From the NCBI RefSeq assembly GCF_000485595.1, contig NW_014579315.1:4880-31580 (forward strand): a stretch of DNA of 26,701 nucleotides, in the 5' to 3' direction. The notes beneath the pieces are model-generated. The model made no database searches, had not been told where the DNA came from, and was given only the letters and a program-made list of their open reading frames with translations. Below, piece after piece: positions 7,641 to 16,959 of the stretch. Position 1 is the first letter of the stretch, and each line of letters opens with the position of its first letter. A program made the position numbers and the translations under genes. The stretch comes from Priapulus caudatus (lineage: Eukaryota > Priapulida > Priapulimorpha > Priapulimorphida > Priapulidae).

Positions 7641-8395
7641 AACAAACACAGAGGACACACCCACACACAGCCAGTGGCACACACAATCCACAAGATTACC
7701 AATTATCGTATATAGATCTATAACGCTCGAATTATTAAAGTCCCGAGATAGAACACTTATGCAGACGCACGCAGACGTCTAAGAGAAAGCACGCACGAAA
7801 GTAGAACAGAACACACCGACAACACAGCGACAGCGCACCACGTAAGCACGCAAGGGACCGACGCATCACGCACACGATATGGCACACACAGACACACACA
7901 CAGCAGCACGGCCACCAGCACGACGCCAAAGCGCACACGCACACGCACAGACGGGCACACCCGCGACACGCACGGACGCACCAGCACTCGCGGCACACGC
8001 ACACGGGCCTACGGCCCGCACACCACCATACACACACCACACACACACATCCACACACCGACGTCGGCCGGCATCAACACACACACACACACTACGTCGG
8101 GATCCCGCACGATCGCGCGGTTCGCAGATGCGAGGACGAACCCACAGGCACCGCAAGACGCGGGAGGCGCACCCAGCTCATTCATGCACAACACACACAT
8201 AACAAAGGCACGCAGCCGACACACTTAAAAACGCACAGCACAGACAGAAACGCGCGAATACGCAGCACGGGCGCACGAACGCGGACGAAAGCGAAGCACA
8301 TGGTAAACAGCGCAGACACAGTGGTCGGGCGAGCAGGGCACGATGCGGCACGCACGCCGCACCGGCACACCCTGTGCTTGCGTACGTGCGCACGC
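7640..8395 (+). repeat. CA/CG-rich tract of copy A
   Basis: CACA/CACG/GCAC-rich region. Its left edge (CTCGAATTATTAAAG, 7728) matches the left edge of the CA tract in copy B (14943), so the tract belongs to the duplicated segment. Overlapping ORFs on both strands are not genes. Confidence 0.9.
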
Positions 8396-8439
8396 AGTTA
8401 TAAACGTGAATTATCAACAGATAGTTTTGATCTTGTTCA

Positions 8440-9395
8440 GTATTGGTTATTGGCGGTTAGATAGGCCGCCTAGGCGTACTGTTCATATGTGTCTCTTGTA
8501 TAAGCTTTGCAGACAGGGGGAACTGCAGTATTTAAGGGGCTGGCTTCCCCGGTAGAGAGTATAGTCCTCCTCGTTGTTGTCATGACCATGTCCTCCCGGG
8601 GGGGGGGGGTAGAAGAAGGGGACTGCTGACCCCTAAATTTTGGATGATAAAACTATATATACTAGTACAGACTATTTTAAAAATGCATATAGAAAAATGT
8701 GGTGAAAGTTGATGCAAGTAAATTCGTGTAAATGTAAATATAAATGCCGATAAATGCCAGTACTATAATAGAAGAAAATGAATTAACCCTTCAGGCCCTA
8801 ATCCAGCCTTATGTTCTTGAATACGTTAAATGTTTTACCTTGTCACACGAAAATTTGCTTCCCTTCAATAATTTGTTCAAGTTACGCCCCCTGGTTATTC
8901 ACTTATATGTCAGTGTAGGCCTACTATGTAATGTTAACACGTTTCTCCTCTTGGTCACCGCCCCCACCCCACATGTTCAGGTCACGGAATGATCTGCTAA
9001 AGAAACAATCAGTGAGGTCGCTCTGCTTTGGATCAGGATTCACGAGAGATAGCCATAGTAATTTTAACTTTGGCTACATAATTTTACAAGCACCAAAAAT
9101 TAGTCGACAAATGTGTTATTCACCACTTCCCTGCTATATTATTAGACCCCACCAGCTACGCCTTTCCACTTTAACTGCTGCCCTCCCCCCGTCCCTACCC
9201 ACCGACGTTCATTATTCAAAGCATTTACTTCACCTTTTTTAGAGGAAAATTCATTACGATATACCTTACATATACCATCGAGTTGATGTTTACATTTGAT
9301 TATTTGGTATTGTTTATTGATCGGCATACGGTAGAATATATTGCTCTTAACTCGTTTCCGATCTCTCTTTTCTTCTAGGAACACGCGGCTGACAG
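8440..9395. repeat. Segmental duplication block U4, copy A
   Basis: Collinear but well diverged match to 16960-17955. Shared landmarks in order: TGTCTCTT, CTTCCCCGGTAGAGA/CTTCCCCGTAGAGA, TTGGATGATAAA, ACGCCCCTGGTTATTCACTTA, ATTAGACCCCA, TTTCCACTTTAAC, and the pyrimidine tract plus TAG before the exon-like segment. It has a G run at 8590-8600. No ORF is convincing inside. Confidence 0.8.
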
Positions 9396-9500
9396 ACGCA
9401 CCTTCTACAACATGCTGGTCTTCACTATGATCGTGGCGCCCCCATGTGGACCTTCATCGACAACAGCAACGACTTGTCCATTATGTTATACGCGATATAA
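9379..9500 (+). CDS. Candidate 3' exon of an unidentified membrane protein
   Basis: A strong acceptor (CTCTCTTTTCTTCTAG) precedes GAACACGCGG. Frame 1 reads EHAADRRTFYNMLVFTMIVA; after one base is dropped in the C run at 9439-9443 it continues MWTFIDNSNDLSIMLYAI to a TAA at 9498-9500. The hydrophobic stretch NMLVFTMIVA followed by WTFIDN looks like a transmembrane segment plus loop; there is loose resemblance to the fifth-to-sixth helix region of class C GPCRs, too weak to name. Uninterrupted, frame 1 instead runs to a stop near 9510. The paralogous acceptor at 17948 keeps only the first bases of this exon. No upstream exon was identified. Confidence 0.45.
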
Positions 9501-9548
9501 GAAACTAGCTTAAGTGTACTAAGTGAAGCTTACTGTATGCTCTGCCTC

Positions 9549-9690
9549 ATCTCCTAAACCTAAGTTCCATCTCCTGCTCATCAGTTTCATCTACTACCTT
9601 TCAGGTTCATCTACTATCAATCAGTTTCATCCACTAACCCTCAATTTCATCCACTATCCATCAGACTTATCTATTACACATTAGTTGCAA
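9549..9690 (+). repeat. Degenerate ~21-bp minisatellite (left part)
   Basis: About six units of the type CAGTTTCATCTACTATCCAT, with divergence between units. Similar units resume at 10258 (CTTAGTTTCATCTAGTAACT), suggesting one array split by the intervening 9693-10256 segment. Confidence 0.7.
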
Positions 9691-9692
9691 TA

Positions 9693-10256
9693 GCAGAACC
9701 GTAGGCCGAGCAAACTCTTCCGGGGGGGGACGTATATTTCATGACTTAGGTGTGTAATGATGACAGGTTTGTAGCGAACGTTGCAGGAGGTGGGTCTTTT
9801 TTATCGGGTAGGCTTTTGGAGCCAGCCACTTGGCATGCAGAGGCGTATTCAGGTTTTTGAAAAACGAGGTTGTGGAACCCCCAGTTTAAAAAAAATTTAA
9901 TCCGGTGCAATCTGCAATTCCTAAGAAATCACGCCTGTTTTGAAGGAAACACACAACAAAACGTACTCATATTATTTGACCGGCTGCATCTCCCCTTGAA
10001 TCCGTGCATGGTCTATGTACTGCATCAACGCGATCATGCCACAGAAACACATTAAATTCTTGTAGAATATTTCACTTGAGAATGAAATGTACAATAAGGT
10101 ACAAACTAGGGCAAAAAATTGAATAAGTCAATAATTGTAATAAGTATATAACAGCATTTAACATTACGTAAGCTAATTTATTTGTTTTGCTCCAAAATCT
10201 AGGGGCAGCTGCCCCCCCCCCCCACCACCCCACCGATTCCGAGGATACGGCCCTGC
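9693..10256. mobile_element. Putative TIR element with poly-G/poly-C subtermini
   Basis: The left end GCAGAACCGTAGG and the reverse complement of the right end GCAGGGCCGTATCC are similar, and each is followed inward by a G run (about 9722-9729; C run 10212-10223 on plus). A third related motif, GCAGAGGCGTATTCAGG, starts at 9837 and may be the true left end of a nested or shorter element. TA flanks both sides (9691-9692, 10257-10258). It interrupts a minisatellite. The ORFs inside (9870-10055 plus, 10072-10272 minus) show no transposase motifs. Confidence 0.5.
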
Positions 10257-10300
10257 TACCCCTTAGTTTCATCTAGTAACTCTGTCTCATCTACTACCCC

Positions 10301-10557
10301 TTCACTCTTATCTCATACCCTCACTCTTATCTCATACCCTCACTCTTATCTCATACACTTCACTCTTATCTCATACCGTTCACTCTTATCTCATACACTT
10401 CACTCTTATCTCATACCCTTCACTCTTATCTCATACCCTTCACTCTTATCTCATACCCTTCACTCTTATCTCATACACTTCACTCTTATCTCATACACTT
10501 CAGTCTTATCTCATAGCCTTCACTCTTATCTCATACACTTCACTCTTATCTCATACC
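10301..10557 (+). repeat. 20-bp minisatellite, 13 units
   Basis: Thirteen occurrences of ACTCTTATCTCATA in units of CTTCACTCTTATCTCATACC (20 bp; two early units shortened by one or two bases). Units differ by single substitutions (ACC/ACA/AGC). Far more homogeneous than the related degenerate units at 9549-9690, so probably a recent expansion. Confidence 0.95.
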
Positions 10558-10562
10558 AAATA

Positions 10563-11058
10563 TAAAAATAATAGAAGCATAAATTAAAGATAATAGAAAT
10601 GATAAAGATAATAGAAGTGATAAAGATTATAGAAGCATAAAACAAATACTTTGTTTTTTGTTTGGTTTATTACGAACTAGGCCTAATAGATACTGTCGTT
10701 AATGACACTGTGGGCACAGCGTAGCTGGCGCATCGGTCTGCACACAGGGCCATGCAACAATACTACCTTACACTAATTTATACTGTCTGTGGACTTACTA
10801 TAGAAACTGACACCTGACTAGCTGTATAAAACTACACTAACACTCGTTAAAACACGTGATTTTATTATCTCTGAAAGGATCTATGTGATATATACGAGCA
10901 ATTCCTGTGTGACGTGAGAAAATTAATCGCATGGAATCGTGCAGGGCGTTGGGTAGTATTGATACAGGGCCAGTATACACACAGAACCACAAACACAGGC
11001 GAAAACACAGAGATAGTTGACAGTTGACAGTACACAGAGATATTAGTTCGCTTCACCT
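10563..11058. repeat. Segmental duplication block U1, copy B
   Basis: High-identity match of 4563-5357 without the TTAA element: at 11021-11030 the sequence reads CAGTTGACAG, the empty-site equivalent. It begins directly after the 20-bp minisatellite. Homology to copy A ends at CTTCACCTA (11059). Confidence 0.9.
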
Positions 11059-11392
11059 ACTATGTTATCTACATTCGCTTGTTTTGCCCGCGCTGAAGCA
11101 TCGCGGACATGAACCTGCAGAGTCGGATGGAGAACACGGGCGCTTGCGTGGACACGCGGGCCGGCCCCGTCCACCACCCCGCAGGAATAAGGAATGAAAG
11201 ATGGGAAATAAAGGATACAGAGTGCAGTATAAGGAAGGTGGGATAAGAAATGAGCGATACGAAGCGATGGATGATGAAGATGGTATGGTGAATGAGAAAG
11301 GAAGGAGCAACTCTCGTCCAGCTTTCAGGAGGAGGGGGAGGAGGAGGGCTCCCGGCTCACTACCTCAGGATGGAAGGCGCCGTGGCAACGAG
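11059..11392. other. GC-rich then purine-rich unique DNA
   Basis: A CpG-containing patch (about 11085-11185) is followed by GA-rich sequence. Several short frames are open on both strands (for example plus 11201-11554, Arg/Gly-rich), but they run into the hAT-type element and lack splice-bounded limits or motifs. No gene is called. Confidence 0.45.
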
Positions 11393-11400
11393 GTGGCGAC

Positions 11401-11776
11401 TAGGGTCCCTATATACAGAGAGTTGCGCCATGACGAGTCGGAAAAAATCGGTCACGTGGTCGCTGGACGACATGTTGTTTCCAAATGGATACGCACGGCT
11501 ATGGCCGTAAGAAAGTGTATACAATTAAATTATCATATGGCGCGAACGATTTGAGTTACATTTCTAGAAATATAAATACACATAGACACATGTCTTAGCT
11601 ATAATCTCTGTAAATCTTGAGTTTATTGAAGCGCGATTAGTCTAATTAATTACTACGGACCATTGTACAGCGTATCCATACAGCGCTGTACTTAAGCGGC
11701 AGCGGTGAGAATCTATTTGGAAACAAAATGGCGTCAAATCCTGAGTTGGCGCAACTCTCTGTATATAGGGACCCTA
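11401..11776. mobile_element. 376-bp hAT-type non-autonomous element, 8-bp TSD
   Basis: Perfect 30-bp terminal inverted repeats, 11401-11430 against 11747-11776, starting TAGGGTCCCTATATACAGAG. The exact 8-bp duplication GTGGCGAC flanks both ends (11393-11400, 11777-11784). A second shared inner string, TTGTTTCCAAAT, occurs in inverted orientation near each end. TAGGG-type ends with an 8-bp duplication fit the hAT superfamily. The perfect arms suggest a fairly recent insertion. No transposase is inside. Confidence 0.92.
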
Positions 11777-12005
11777 GTGGCGACCCCACGACAGCGCCCC
11801 CTATGTGAAGATGACGTTAGCATCCCAGTAACACGCGGCGACATCGTTGTCGGTTCTAGCACAACTGGCGATGGTGTAGTCAGTGATACTCAACATACAG
11901 CAAGTTAGTGCGGCAGGTTAGTTGCCTACGCAATGCCGTAATAGCGTTAATAGGGGGAATGAATTCTCGGGATCCGAATTATTACTGTATATTATGATAT
12001 ATAGG

Positions 12006-12105
12006 TGGTGGTGTGTGTGTGTGATGTGTGTGTGTGTGTCGTGCGTGCGTGCGTGCGTGCGTGCGTGCGTGGCGTGCGTGCGTTCGTGCGTGCGTAGGCG
12101 CAGGT
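12006..12105 (+). repeat. GT then GCGT microsatellite
   Basis: (GT)n at 12006-12040 grading into (GCGT)n at 12042-12100. The Cys/Val/Arg-rich ORF through it is an artefact. Confidence 0.95.
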
Positions 12106-12162
12106 GGGCCGTGTAATACTCTAAATTATTTCAGCTATATCTGATAGTGTATATATATACAG

Positions 12163-12189
12163 GAGTGGATAATAGTCTATTATCCACTC
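12163..12189. repeat. Perfect 13-bp inverted repeat (hairpin)
   Basis: GAGTGGATAATAG, one T, then its exact reverse complement CTATTATCCACTC, embedded between TATATA tracts (about 12150-12160 and 12192-12202). It could extrude as a cruciform. There is no T run as in a terminator. Confidence 0.9.
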
Positions 12190-12229
12190 TGATATATATA
12201 TATAGTATAGTATATAGATATGTTGATTA

Positions 12230-12700
12230 CTTGATTAACTATGATATTAGGAAAAATCGAGTTCGTTTAAGAACCTTCGAACGATATTTCTCATCTTCTT
12301 CTAAGTCTTCTAGTAAGTAGGTTTCTAGATAGCTCAGCTCTCTTCTAGCGAGTTGTGAAGTGCTAGCGGTTAGTAAGCAGAATCGAGAGAAATTACATAT
12401 GGCAGTACAATGGCAAATTAGCAAATTTTCTGAAATAAATTTATGTTGAACTTGGTGTAGGATTGTACAGCTGATAATTTAATGAATTGTCAGCTGAAGA
12501 TTGGAGGCGGACTGCGGTGTAGTGACATCATATTGGTTTTGACTTCGTGCCAGACTGGCAGATCGAGTATGTCTCTAGCATTGTAGGTAATAAGGAGTAC
12601 ATTTTTTTCAATGGGTCCTCCGTAAGATTGTTGTGTGGTGGGCTCTGATAAACTAGTTTCCATCTGCTGCAGCACTGGTGCTGGCGCGAATTGTGTGGTG
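12230..12700 (-). other. Unassigned DNA with two open minus-strand frames
   Basis: Minus-strand frames at 12239-12424 and 12490 to about 12700 are of ordinary amino-acid composition (the second includes EKNVLLITYNARDILDLPVW), unlike the repeat-derived ORFs elsewhere. No domain is recognised and no convincing splice sites bound them. They could be remnants of an exon or transposon, or chance. Confidence 0.25.
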
Positions 12701-12755
12701 TTTGTTGTTTGTTGTTTTTGTTGTTGTTTGTTTGCGTGCGTGCGTGCGTGTGTCG
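12700..12755 (+). repeat. GTTT/GTT and GCGT tract
   Basis: (TTGTTTG)n-like stretch followed by (GCGT)n. Confidence 0.85.
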
Positions 12756-12949
12756 AGTATACAACAGCTAGAACTTAATATTTGTCATGGTTTACCATTC
12801 AATGACTGATGCATGCACTGTCAGTGCAATAATCACAATTACTGTCGTGCATGCAATCATCATCGCCATCAAATGCATTAAAGGGGTGATGGAAGTCTTG
12901 CCATTAATCAGTTCTGTAGACATAAAATACAACGTATATATTATATACA

Positions 12950-12952
12950 CAC

Positions 12953-12992
<40 letters not shown>

Positions 12993-13085
12993 GTGTGTGT
13001 GGTGTGTGTGTGTGTGTGTGGTGTGTGTGTGTGTGTGCGTGCGTGCGCGAGCGTGCGTGCGTGCGTGCGTGCGTGCGTGGCCGCG
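12950..13085 (+). repeat. GT and GCGT microsatellite
   Basis: (GT)n at 12954-13038 with GTGGTGT interruptions, then (GCGT)n to 13080. Confidence 0.95.
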
Positions 13086-13089
13086 CGCT

Positions 13090-14010
13090 TCTTAGAATGT
13101 GAAAAAAGTTAGGGAAGGAAGAAAGGAACCTATATGTACAGTTTATTTTCACAATATTTAAATAAACCCGTTCTACGTACACGTGCTTTCATATTATTTT
13201 ATAGTGTATTATAGCGTAAACTACACCTAAAGCATATACGAAAGTAAAGTGCTTCCTTCGTTTGCAATAATAACGCATTTTTCTGACAGGGAAACCAAAA
13301 GCGACTACGAGATATTTATTTCACTAAGCAAGTCTATATATTTAACGAGTATTGTTTCGATTAAACAGTGTTAAAAGGCTGTATACGCCCTACACATATC
13401 CTCGCAATATTCTAGGCACTGCACGGTTCTATCCATCACTTCAAATTTGTGAGGAAAGAAATACACGGGGAAGTCTGTTTCGTTTAACAAGTAAAACCTT
13501 CCGCGTTGAAATCTATGCCCGCAATGATCGTTTTAAATTTTTTTTTGTCATTACATGATTATATAACACACGCATATCTGAGCTGAAGAAATCAGCGGGG
13601 ATATGGTCGAACTATGATTAACATATTTGCCCTTTCAGAGATAGCAAGCGAGATATATAATTCTATGCGTACACTGATAAGCATGATAACAGGAAACTAT
13701 ATAGAGAGACAAGAAAAAGACAAAGGAATGAATTAAAAGGTGGCAACCACAAAAGCAGTCACATACTGCACGATGTACAATATATCATGGAATATATCAA
13801 TAAAAGTAAGATACTACAGATACTGGATAGATACTATATAATTATATAGCCTAGCATTTAATTTTTGGTAACATTAATCTTGATAAATAGGGGTCGCTAT
13901 AGTAGCTAGTATGACGTGAAGCTATATATACCGGCTGATTGCACATATTCTGGTCGTTTTCCCGCCAACTCACCGGATGCGCTTTGATTGTATGTACACA
14001 TACGCGTGAT
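13090..14010. other. AT-rich DNA, nothing recognised
   Basis: AT-rich sequence without long frames other than 13352-13558, which has no motif. No repeats of note. Confidence 0.5.
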
Positions 14011-14224
14011 AACATCGCTTACTGTTAGATTTTACAAGATATATATAGCTTGGAACTGAAATATAACACTCTATTCTTTCTTTGTAAACGCTTGTTCTAT
14101 TAAGATTGTACAAGATTATTATATAGAGTTAGATATATAAATGTTTCAGAATTTTTTGTTAATCTGTTTGCTTCAATTCACAAATTTCGTCCATTGTTCG
14201 TCGCCGTCTTTTTCTTGTTTTCAG

Positions 14225-14280
14225 TATAGACAATTATCGACGTGGTAGTTAATTGATGCACGATGTAGTTTCAATTGAAG
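14225..14280 (+). ncRNA. Exon-like segment, non-coding, unit 1
   Basis: Bounded by an acceptor TCTTGTTTTCAG (to 14224) and a consensus donor TTGAAG|GTAAGA (14281). Stops occur in all three plus frames, so if spliced it would be an untranslated or long non-coding RNA exon. Its duplicate is 14517-14604. Confidence 0.35.
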
Positions 14281-14516
14281 GTAAGAATATCGCACAAATT
14301 TGCGAGTATTAATTGTAAAGCATTGAAGTAAGAAGCTTGAAAATGAAAATCGAATCTATATTATTTCTTTGTAAACGCTTGTTCGATTAAGATTTTACAA
14401 GATACAGAGAGTTAAATATATAAATATTTCAGAAGTTATCGTTTTGAGTTTATCTATGTTTGCTTCAGTTCAGAAATTTTGTCAATTGTTCGTCGTCGCA
14501 TTTTTATTGTTTTCAG

Positions 14517-14604
14517 TACATCATGGGGATGTACATCTATCAGTACGTCATGCATTCATTACGGACAGTCATCGATGTGGTAGTTCATTGAGTTTCAATT
14601 GAAG
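14517..14604 (+). ncRNA. Exon-like segment, non-coding, unit 2
   Basis: Acceptor TATTGTTTTCAG and donor TTGAAG|GTAAGA, as in unit 1, but the body is 32 bases longer and includes ACGGACAGTCATCGATGTGG. The same body recurs in copy A of the segmental duplication (5370-5427), where the donor is degraded to GAAGGTGCAG. Stops in all frames. Confidence 0.35.
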
Positions 14605-14938
14605 GTAAGACAATGAAATGCAAATCTCTATTCTATCTTCGTAAACGCCCGGGCAGCTGTCGTGTAGTTTATACTAAATTCGAACTAAATTGTAAAGTGT
14701 AAGTTGTAAACTGTGGGTGCAACTGCTGCCCGCTGCCGCTGTGTGGGTGCTGTGGGCGCTGTGTGTGTAACTGTGGGTGTGGTGTGTGGGTTGTGAAAGC
14801 TGTGTCTGGTAGTACAGTTTTAAAACTGTAATGATTGATCTGGTCATCAATGGCTGCCCGAGATGTACTACCAGACTCACAACATGAGTAGGTAACTCGA
14901 GAAAATCACGTGATAAAAATGGCTTCATTCGATACAGT
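14562..14938. repeat. Segmental duplication block U2, copy B
   Basis: Counterpart of 5366-5893 (AACGCCCGGGCAG, CTAAATTCGAACTA, GCTGTGTGGGTGCTGTGGG). It runs directly into ACTCGAATTATTAAAG, which in copy A is 1.8 kb away. Confidence 0.8.
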
Positions 14939-14984
14939 ACACTCGAATTATTAAAGGTCAGAGATAAAACACTTACGCAGAAGC

Positions 14985-15171
14985 AAGTACACGCACGAAC
15001 GAAAGCACGTACGAGCACGACCACGAACACACACACGCGGGCGTGCAAGCACGCACGCATACGCACGGACGCACACGCACGCACACACACAGGCTCACGT
15101 GCATGTGAACGCACACGCACGCGCGCACACACAAACACGCGCGCGCACACACACCCACGCACGCACGCACG

Positions 15172-15211
<40 letters not shown>

Positions 15212-15228
15212 CACCACACACACACACT

Positions 15229-15263
<35 letters not shown>

Positions 15264-15295
15264 CACACACACGCAACACACACACACACATCATC
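14985..15295 (+). repeat. CA/CACG microsatellite of copy B (first part)
   Basis: CACG and CA units, nearly pure (CA)n at 15170-15290. ORFs on both strands are repeat translations. Confidence 0.95.
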
Positions 15296-15524
15296 ACATA
15301 TGGCTTGGAAAAGGAAGAAATTCTCTATTCATTTCGTTGGAAAGTTGGCACGTGTCATCTACTTTTACGTAACTAAATTCACGAACTAGACTGAATGTGA
15401 AGATTGAGTCATTTTATATATTTCTGGTTTGACAATGGCTGCTGGAAAAGTAGCGGGCCTACTGCGTATAACTACAAACATATGTGTGTCATCGCGAAGA
15501 AAAATCAGCACATACATACACACG

Positions 15525-15970
15525 CGCACGCACGCCACACACACACACACGACACACACAGACACACACACACACACACACACAGCACACACACACAAAC
15601 ATACACACGGCACCACCGGCACACAAGCACACACGCACACACGACACACGCACACACGCACACACGCACACACACGCACACACACGCACGCACGAACGCG
15701 CACGACACGCGTGCGCGCGCAAACATACGGAGTCACACATCACCCCTGACATTTACATACATACAATACACACGCGTGACGCACGCACTCACGCTCATGC
15801 ATGTACACACAAACATAGCACACATGCCACCAGTCGCATATATGCACGAACCACATGCAAACGCACGCGCACACGCCCAGGGTGTACACATGTACGAACG
15901 CACACGCAAGCACACGTATACACACAGACACGTGCGTACGCGCCGCGCACGCACTACGATGCCCGTCACA
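15525..15970 (+). repeat. CA/CACG microsatellite of copy B (second part)
   Basis: CA/CG-rich, progressively more degenerate to the right. It is separated from the first part by about 230 bases of unique DNA (15296-15524) with no visible gene, and ends abruptly at the left terminus of the 15971-16877 element. Confidence 0.95.
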
Positions 15971-16877
15971 CATTGACGATTTAGCCAGCGTATCGACGTA
16001 TCAAAATTTCTCTAAAAGCTGGCATACGCTGAAACTATTCGATGTTTTTTTTCAATTTTGAGCGTATTACGATAGCGTATTCATAACGAGGTTAGGACGC
16101 ATACTTAACGTATTAGTAACGTATAATAAACGTTTCGAATAACTTATAGATAACTTATACCAACGGGAATGATTAGCGTGTTGCGGCGCTTCACACTTAT
16201 GCCCAACGATAGTCTAACTTATGCATTAGGCGCGCGGCAGCGTATCGCCGCGATCACGTTCTTAAGCAATAAAAAGGCTACCTGCTCGACGATTCAAATC
16301 ATAACCGCACTAGACATCGTCAGATGAACATCACCGTCGCAGTATCAACATGCAATCCATTTCTTATATACCAATTCCCCTAACGCTTGCCAATACGCTT
16401 ATACGGTAGCTGTAAGTTTAGAAACCGTTCAGTAAGTCTGTTGGTCGTCCGGAACACGTCAAATCACGTCAATATGCGTTGGAGACAAGTTACACATAGG
16501 TTCAAGCACGTTACTCATAGTTTAGAAATAAGTTTTGGGTACTGCTAACATTAATCTCGCACGTAATTCGCTTATGAGTAACTTACAAGCTAAACGTGTG
16601 GTGAACGTGTGTCAACGATCGAATAATCTATACCTACAACTTATGGCCCGCGTATGCGGAGACGTATGGCAACGCTGGCAATACGTCGCGAAAATGTTTG
16701 AGCAGCTCAAAAAATTTGAAGACTCGCCGTACTAACCGACGTATACAGCGTGCTTCAGCTTTTTCAGCGTTTTATTTTTATACAAAGCTATACCATAACT
16801 TATTCGGACGTACGCCAGCGTATTGCACCAAATTCTTTGCCTACGTTCGGCTACGCTGCTAAATCTGTCAATGTGTG
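15971..16877. mobile_element. ~0.9-kb long-TIR element of unknown superfamily
   Basis: The left end CATTGACGATTTAGCCAGCG and the reverse complement of the right end CATTGACAGATTTAGCAGCG align for about 45 bp at roughly 80% with single-base indels, and weaker inverted similarity (GCATACGCTG / GCAATACGCTGG) continues inward. In copy A the CA tract runs into block U4 (8395-8440) without this segment, so it is an insertion by comparison. The interior is unlike its surroundings: CGTAT occurs about ten times and CTTAT about nine times, mostly on the plus strand. One 66-codon ORF (16535-16735) is open but unrecognised. The target duplication is unclear because the left flank is microsatellite. Confidence 0.7.
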
Positions 16878-16959
16878 TTCAGGGCCATAAAACACCACCC
16901 GTGCTTAACGTTACGCACGAACGCAAGTTTTTGTGAAAATAAATATATAGCTTGATGCT

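Larger units (their letters stand above)
5894..7722. other. Segment present in copy A, absent from copy B
   Basis: In copy B the string GATACAGT (14931-14938) runs straight into ACTCGAATTATTAAAG (14941). In copy A these are separated by this segment, which holds the nuclear-receptor-like half-site cluster at 6091-6111, a CA-rich tract and two 22-bp direct repeats. No convincing terminal repeats were found, so insertion in A and deletion in B are both possible. No coding frame is recognised. Confidence 0.6.
14071..14620 (+). repeat. Tandem duplication (~0.3 kb unit) carrying an exon-like segment
   Basis: Unit 1 (about 14071-14290) and unit 2 (about 14358-14614) share TTTCTTTGTAAACGCTTGTT, ATTAAGATT, TACAAGAT, ATATATAAAT, TTTGCTTCA, TTGTTCGTCG, TTGTTTTCAG and GTTTCAATTGAAGGTAAGA in the same order. 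A third, diverged start (CTTCGTAAACGCCCGGGCAG) follows at about 14637, and a partial preceding piece is seen at 14018-14050. Confidence 0.85.

Noticed and set aside
6231-8417. Many His/Thr-rich and Cys/Val-rich ORFs
   Set aside because: Products of CA/CACG microsatellite read in all frames; cysteine spacing is repeat periodicity, not a cysteine-rich peptide family.
10301-10557. Regular 20-bp repeats resembling a CRISPR array
   Set aside because: Units are directly adjacent without spacers, and the context is eukaryotic; it is a minisatellite.
11201-11554. Arg-rich ORF of 117 codons
   Set aside because: Its last third runs through the left terminus of the hAT-type element and the rest is purine-rich low complexity; no splice-bounded or family evidence.
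14674-15984. Long Cys/Val-rich ORF of 207 codons and overlapping His/Thr ORFs
   Set aside because: The same microsatellite artefact; the non-repeat part of 14674-15297 has no motif.
16535-16735. 66-codon ORF in the long-TIR element
   Set aside because: Ordinary composition but no recognised domain; short enough to occur by chance. Kept only as a note in the element entry.
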